Origin: Leptolyngbya sp. PCC 6406
GTDB lineage: Bacteria > Cyanobacteriota > Cyanobacteriia > Phormidesmidales > Phormidesmidaceae
DNA: 64,000 nt
Reading direction: 5' to 3'
Assembly: GCF_000332095.2 (NCBI RefSeq)
Contig: NZ_KI913949.1
Span: 4,091,882-4,155,881 of the forward strand
Of the stretch, positions 60,462 to 64,000 are shown in pieces. The stretch's first letter is position 1; each line of letters begins with the position of its first letter. The position numbers and the translations under genes are program-made. The notes beneath the pieces are model-generated. The model ran no database searches, had not been told where the DNA came from, and worked only from the letters and a program-made list of their open reading frames with translations.

Positions 60462-61682
60462 ATGGATACCAAAGCATTTAAGCGATCGCTGCATCAATCC
60501 GACAAATACTTCCGCAAAGGCTTCGGTCATGATGAAGACGTGGCCGACCAAATGCAGACAGAATACAACAGCAGCCTGATTCAGAAAATCCGTGATCACA
60601 ATTACGTCTTCACCCAGGGACAGGTGACCATTCGACTAGCCAAAGCCTTTGGCTTTTGTTGGGGCGTCGAGCGGGCAGTAGCCATGGCCTACGAAACCCG
60701 CCAGCATTTTCCCAGCGAACGGATTTGGATCACCAACGAAATCATTCACAATCCCGGCGTCAACCAGCGTCTGCGGGAGATGGATGTCCACTTCATTGAA
60801 CTGGTAGATGGTCAAAAGGATTTCTCCGGCGTCGGGCCAGGGGATGTGGTGATTCTGCCCGCCTTTGGGGCCAGCGTCCAAGAAATGCAGTTCCTCAACG
60901 ATCGCGGCTGCACCATCGTCGATACCACCTGTCCTTGGGTCTCCAAGGTGTGGAATACAGTGGAAAAGCATAAAAAGAAGGCCCACACCTCCATCATCCA
61001 TGGCAAGTACGCCCACGAGGAAACCGTCGCCACCAGTTCCTTTGCCCAGACCTATCTGGTGGTGTTGAACCTAGAGGAAGCCCAGTATGTGGCGGATTAC
61101 ATCATGCAGGGGGGCGACCGAGAGGAATTCCTGACTAAGTTCCGCCATGCCCACTCGGAGGGCTTTGACCCCGATCGGGACTTGGAGCGCATCGGCATCG
61201 CCAACCAAACCACGATGCTGAAGGGGGAAACCGAGGCCATCGGTAAATTGTTTGAGCGCACCATGCTGCAAAAATATGGCCCCCAAGCCCTGAACGACCA
61301 TTTTCTTGCCTTCAACACCATCTGCGACGCCACCCAAGAACGCCAAGACGCCATGTTTGAGTTGGTGGATGAAGCGGATAAAACGGTGGACTTGATGCTA
61401 GTGATCGGCGGCTACAACTCCTCCAACACCACCCATTTACAGGAAATCGCCATCGACCGCACCATTCCCTCCTACCACATCGATGGGCCAGAGCGGATTG
61501 GTCCCGGCAACCGCATCGAGCACAAACCCCTCCACGGTGATCTCACCGTGACGGAAAATTGGCTCCCCCCTGGACCAATCACCGTTGGCGTCACCTCCGG
61601 AGCCTCTACCCCCGATCGTGCTGTAGAAGTTGCGATCGCACGCATCTTTGAGCTCAAGGCCGCCCCCGTCCCTGTGGCATAG
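60462..61682 (+). CDS. ispH: 4-hydroxy-3-methylbut-2-enyl diphosphate reductase
   Basis: IspH catalyses the last step of the MEP pathway, giving IPP and DMAPP for carotenoids, phytol and quinones. The 406-aa length is the cyanobacterial/plant type with an N-terminal extension. The 4Fe-4S cysteines are in [28 protein letters not shown] and [16 protein letters not shown]. Substrate-binding histidines are in [13 protein letters not shown] and [16 protein letters not shown], and the conserved SSNTTHL is near residue 330. AGGAGCG precedes the ATG. A CRISPR-derived palindrome lies just upstream and could be within its promoter or leader. Confidence 0.97.
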   Translation: MDTKAFKRSLHQSDKYFRKGFGHDEDVADQMQTEYNSSLIQKIRDHNYVFTQGQVTIRLAKAFGFCWGVERAVAMAYETRQHFPSERIWITNEIIHNPGVNQRLREMDVHFIELVDGQKDFSGVGPGDVVILPAFGASVQEMQFLNDRGCTIVDTTCPWVSKVWNTVEKHKKKAHTSIIHGKYAHEETVATSSFAQTYLVVLNLEEAQYVADYIMQGGDREEFLTKFRHAHSEGFDPDRDLERIGIANQTTMLKGETEAIGKLFERTMLQKYGPQALNDHFLAFNTICDATQERQDAMFELVDEADKTVDLMLVIGGYNSSNTTHLQEIAIDRTIPSYHIDGPERIGPGNRIEHKPLHGDLTVTENWLPPGPITVGVTSGASTPDRAVEVAIARIFELKAAPVPVA

Positions 61683-61737
61683 TCCATCCTTTTGGCTAGC
61701 CCGCGAGGATGAGACCAATGTCTGCGGGGAAAAGACG

Positions 61738-61922
61738 ATGACCCAGACTAAGGTGAAGCTTGCCTCCTTTGAGACGTATCTCACCTACAGCTTCCTGATC
61801 TCGTCGTATTACGCCAAGAGCATTTAGAACTGACCCAACGACGACTGACCATTACCCTAGACATGCCACCCCCGCGCCTGATTGCAGAAGTCGAAATCTG
61901 TAGTCTTATAGCGGTTCCCTAA
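61738..61922 (+). pseudogene. Uma2 (DUF820) pseudogene with internal deletion
   Basis: ATG 61738 opens MTQTKVKLASFETYLTY, the N-terminus of a Uma2 protein. After a deletion the next frame reads PDLVVLRQEHLELTQRRLTI followed by TLDMPPPRLIAEVE, the central domain, then a stop at 61920-61922. About 60 central residues and the C-terminal half are missing. Confidence 0.75.
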
Positions 61923-61950
61923 TAGATGAGGTACAGCTCAACTTGATGGC

Positions 61951-62013
61951 AATTCGGGGAACAAGGGGCTTAAGCCCCTTGCCTGTACTTAACCCGAGTG
62001 AGAAGCACTATAT
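61951..62013. repeat. Dispersed palindromic repeat family B, copy 3
   Basis: AATTCGGGGAACAAGGGGCT, then the TTAAGCCCCTT palindrome half, CCTGTACTTAACCCGAGTGA and an AGCACTATAT tail. It closely matches the copy at 29865-29926. A TATAGCGGTTCC segment at about 61910 is the complement of the usual tail. The rest of 61683-62128 shows no intact gene. Confidence 0.85.
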
Positions 62014-62128
62014 TTCGGAGAATTGGTATAAAGGGGCGGGCGGCACTGGGCTGTGCACAGGACTGTATCAGCCCAGCAGCAGTTGACCTAGTGACAGAGA
62101 CTCCGCCGCCACCTAAGGCTACGGGGGA

Positions 62129-62614
62129 TTATGGGGCTAGAAGGAGTTCTGGGGGTAGTTCTAGAGAGGCAAAGGGGGAACCGCTCTTCATCACCAAATC
62201 GGTCACAGAAACAATACCCAACAGGGTATTACTTTGGATTACCGGAGCCCGTTGAATCCCCGTGTCTGCAAAGATCTGGGCGGCAGCTTGCAGGCTGAGA
62301 GAAGGCTCCATCGCGATGCAGGGCTGGCGCATGATGTCATGGACCCTCACCCGCTGAGGATCTAGACCCCGAGCAAAAACTCGGTAGACAATGTCGCGCT
62401 CAGTGATGATGCCGTAGGGAGTCTGGTCACTGGGGCGCTCGACAATTAGCGATCGCACGCCATAGTCCTGCATCTGAGCGATAGCCATCGCCACACTGGC
62501 ATCGCGGTTAATCATCTGCACCGTCGTTGTCATAACATCAACGACCGTGGCCTCGGCCTTAGCGACCGTCCCTGAAACTGTCTTTGTTGCTGGATGTGCG
62601 ATCGCCCTACCCAT
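62129..62614 (-). CDS. CBS-domain pair protein
   Basis: The protein consists essentially of two CBS domains. The first runs VVDVMTTTVQMINRDASVAM through GVRSLIVERPSDQTPYGIIT to ERDIVYRVFARGLD. The second runs VHDIMRQPCIAMEPSLSLQA through GIQRAPVIQSNTLLGIVSVT to DLVMKSG. Tandem CBS modules bind adenine nucleotides and regulate partner proteins. ATG 62614 is chosen because GGAGAGG lies just upstream; the frame also opens at 62680. The length is 161 aa. No catalytic domain is attached and no clear partner gene is adjacent; ndhO and mutM lie upstream on the same strand, separated by about 160 bp. Confidence 0.88.
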   Translation of the reverse strand: MGRAIAHPATKTVSGTVAKAEATVVDVMTTTVQMINRDASVAMAIAQMQDYGVRSLIVERPSDQTPYGIITERDIVYRVFARGLDPQRVRVHDIMRQPCIAMEPSLSLQAAAQIFADTGIQRAPVIQSNTLLGIVSVTDLVMKSGSPFASLELPPELLLAP

Positions 62615-62774
62615 AACCCGACCTCTCCCTATAAATTGCACGTTAAAGTGTGCGCTAAGGCACACCTCTAGTGTCTCCATTCTCGTGAGACAAGGTCAGT
62701 CCGTCGGGCTTTTGGGCAAAACTTTGTAGCTTTTGGAGACCTTCCGTCATAGAAAAGCTATCAGTCGTCCAGAC

Positions 62775-63005
62775 TCAGGAGCCCACATCAAACTTTTCAA
62801 GCTGATCAAGCCGTAGCCAAATATTGGGGGTCGGAACGTGGCCAAAGTTCACCAGCGCGTAGTCTGCGCGGGTTTCAACAATCTCACCCCTAGTTTCAAA
62901 CAAATAGGGGGGAAAACGATTGTCACTGGCCTTCGCCTCTACGCTATTGGCCAACTTTTCCTGAATCGCCCGGACCAAATCGCCCCGCTTAAATGTGCCC
63001 GCCAT
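62775..63005 (-). CDS. ndhO: NAD(P)H-quinone oxidoreductase subunit O
   Basis: NdhO is a small stromal/cytoplasmic subunit of the photosynthetic NDH-1 complex involved in cyclic electron flow. The 76-aa protein reads [60 protein letters not shown] and LDQLEKF. This matches the cyanobacterial/plant family over its whole length, including [13 protein letters not shown] and [13 protein letters not shown]. The gene lies about 50 bp after mutM on the same strand, which may be a joint transcription unit. Confidence 0.96.
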   Translation of the reverse strand: MAGTFKRGDLVRAIQEKLANSVEAKASDNRFPPYLFETRGEIVETRADYALVNFGHVPTPNIWLRLDQLEKFDVGS

Positions 63006-63057
63006 AGTATTCCTTCAGCCCAAGTAAACCGTCATTAATTACTGCATTGTAGAACCT

Positions 63058-63906
63058 TTAGCGCTGGCAACTGGGGCAGTAATGGGCCGATCGTCCCCCT
63101 AATTTGAGGCGCTGAATCGTTGTCCCACAGATACGACAGGGTTCGCCATCACGCCCATAGACCCAGGCCACACCACCATAATTGCCGTTGATACCCTGAA
63201 CATTACGAAAGTCGCTAAAGGTAGTCCCCCCCGCCTCAATACTGTCATGAAGCACCCTACCAATGGCTGCATGGAGTTTGGCTATACGAGGACGCCCTAA
63301 ATGCTTACAGGGGACCTGGGGGCGAATGCCGCTGATAAACAGAGCCTCATCAGCATAAATATTGCCAATCCCCGCCACCAAGGATTGATCCAGCAAGGCA
63401 TTTTTGATGGGGCGCAGCCGATGGCGCGTCGCCTGGTAGAGATAGTCCACAGAAAAGGACTCGCTGAAGGGCTCCGGTCCCAAAGCCGCCATGCCCATCA
63501 TCACCTGCTCCGGCCTTTGTTCCGGGGAAATCCACCACATCCGGCCAAAGGTGCGCTGATCGACAAAGCGCAATTCGCAATTTTCCGGGAAAAACAGCCG
63601 CACCCGACAGTGGCTAGTCACGGGTTCCGTCGCCTTCTCCCAGAGGAGTTGACCCGTCATCCGCAGATGTACCCCCAGCCATCCCGCTGCTATCCCCGCT
63701 ACCGTCTCTAATTCTGCTAGAAGATACTTGCCACGCCGTCCCCAATGGATAACCTGCACGCCCGTCATCCCCGCCAAAAAGCCATCAACTGATTCAGGGT
63801 GGGCAATAGTGCGCGGTAGCAACACCGCTCCCCCCGCTATCGGTTGGTGTAGCGTTGCTTGATTCAGACCTCGACAAACCGTTTCAACTTCTGGAAGTTC
63901 TGGCAC
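63058..63906 (-). CDS. mutM: Formamidopyrimidine-DNA glycosylase
   Basis: MutM (Fpg) excises oxidised purines such as 8-oxoguanine and nicks the strand. The 282-aa protein starts MPELPEVETVCRGLNQATLH, giving the catalytic Pro2 and Glu3 after Met removal. It has the GRRGKYLLAEL lysine region, VGIGNIYADEALFISGIRPQ (helix-two-turn-helix) and the C-terminal zinc finger CRICGTTIQRLKLGGRSAHY with CPSC. Full length and intact. The next gene on the same strand is ndhO. Upstream of the start the window ends in a family B repeat. Confidence 0.97.
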   Translation of the reverse strand: MPELPEVETVCRGLNQATLHQPIAGGAVLLPRTIAHPESVDGFLAGMTGVQVIHWGRRGKYLLAELETVAGIAAGWLGVHLRMTGQLLWEKATEPVTSHCRVRLFFPENCELRFVDQRTFGRMWWISPEQRPEQVMMGMAALGPEPFSESFSVDYLYQATRHRLRPIKNALLDQSLVAGIGNIYADEALFISGIRPQVPCKHLGRPRIAKLHAAIGRVLHDSIEAGGTTFSDFRNVQGINGNYGGVAWVYGRDGEPCRICGTTIQRLKLGGRSAHYCPSCQR

Positions 63907-63970
63907 ACCTGCAATCGCCTATCGTGCGAAGTTCAATCGTGGAGCCTGTTTTGTCAGGCCATCAGCCAGG

Positions 63971-64000
63971 GATATATAGCGGTTCCCACTCGGGTTAAGT
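63971..64000. repeat. Family B repeat tail, inverted, cut by window edge
   Basis: ATATATAGCGGTTCCCACTC followed by GGGTTAAGT is the reverse complement of the ACTTAACCCGAGTG...GAACCGCTATAT tail of the family B element. The palindromic core should lie just beyond the window. Confidence 0.75.

Overview
The window is chromosomal DNA of a cyanobacterium. It carries an allophycocyanin beta-18 gene (apcF), a cytochrome b6f small-subunit gene that looks like petL, NDH-1 subunit ndhO, a cyanobacterial-type D-ribulose kinase, and glnA behind a canonical NtcA site. The HIP1 octamer GCGATCGC is dense. Gene style (Uma2 genes, PEP-CTERM protein, soluble-adenylyl-cyclase-like protein, many intergenic palindromic repeats) suggests a filamentous or Leptolyngbya-like lineage, but the species cannot be named from the sequence alone.

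Layout. 1-6.2 kb: membrane and housekeeping genes (LapA-domain, DUF554, DUF362, slipin, moaC), a tRNA-Arg(ACG) with terminator, and an MFS transporter. 6.0-10.5 kb: petL, then a leftward polysaccharide cluster of a WbaP-type sugar-phosphate transferase and two paralogous O-antigen-ligase/polymerase-like proteins. 11-22 kb: rightward FAD-linked oxidase and DUF917 genes, then two very large class III cyclase proteins (a sAC-like cyclase/ATPase/TPR protein and a Cache-HAMP-kinase-REC-cyclase hybrid). 22-26.4 kb: leftward run of apcF, D-ribulose kinase, AGCS symporter and a hypothetical protein. 26.7-28.5 kb: glnA with NtcA promoter and terminator. 28.7-32.7 kb: two methyltransferases, an ACT-domain protein and an alpha/beta-hydrolase fold protein that appears to lack key residues. 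32.7-40.4 kb: NfeD-like, zinc-ribbon and 2Fe-2S proteins, an intact IS4-family element, purF, purL and a nuclease-like DUF protein. 40.5 kb: a candidate small RNA with two hairpins. 41-48 kb: a DUF4333 lipoprotein, a UbiD-family decarboxylase, a VWA protein and MerR-like regulator pair, a COG2509 FAD dehydrogenase and a broken hicB.

48-60.4 kb is the defence region, a subtype I-C CRISPR-Cas locus. cas3 points left; cas5, cas8c, cas7, [Uma2 and a 61-aa ORF], cas4, cas1 and cas2 point right. They are followed by a leader and a 32-repeat array (37-nt repeats, 33-40-nt spacers). The effector genes are AT-richer than the adaptation genes, and the foreign pair plus a strong hairpin sits exactly between the two modules. 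About 1 kb beyond the array, past a PEP-CTERM gene, lies a degenerate repeat-spacer-repeat remnant containing a perfect 44-nt palindrome. The window closes with ispH, a Uma2 pseudogene, a CBS protein, ndhO and mutM.

Other things to note: a solitary 36-nt repeat / 35-nt spacer / 36-nt repeat unit between the two polysaccharide polymerases, an attC-like structure between 30.80 and 30.88 kb, petL overlapping its convergent neighbour, and a predicted leaderless promoter with a dyad in front of the MerR/VWA operon.
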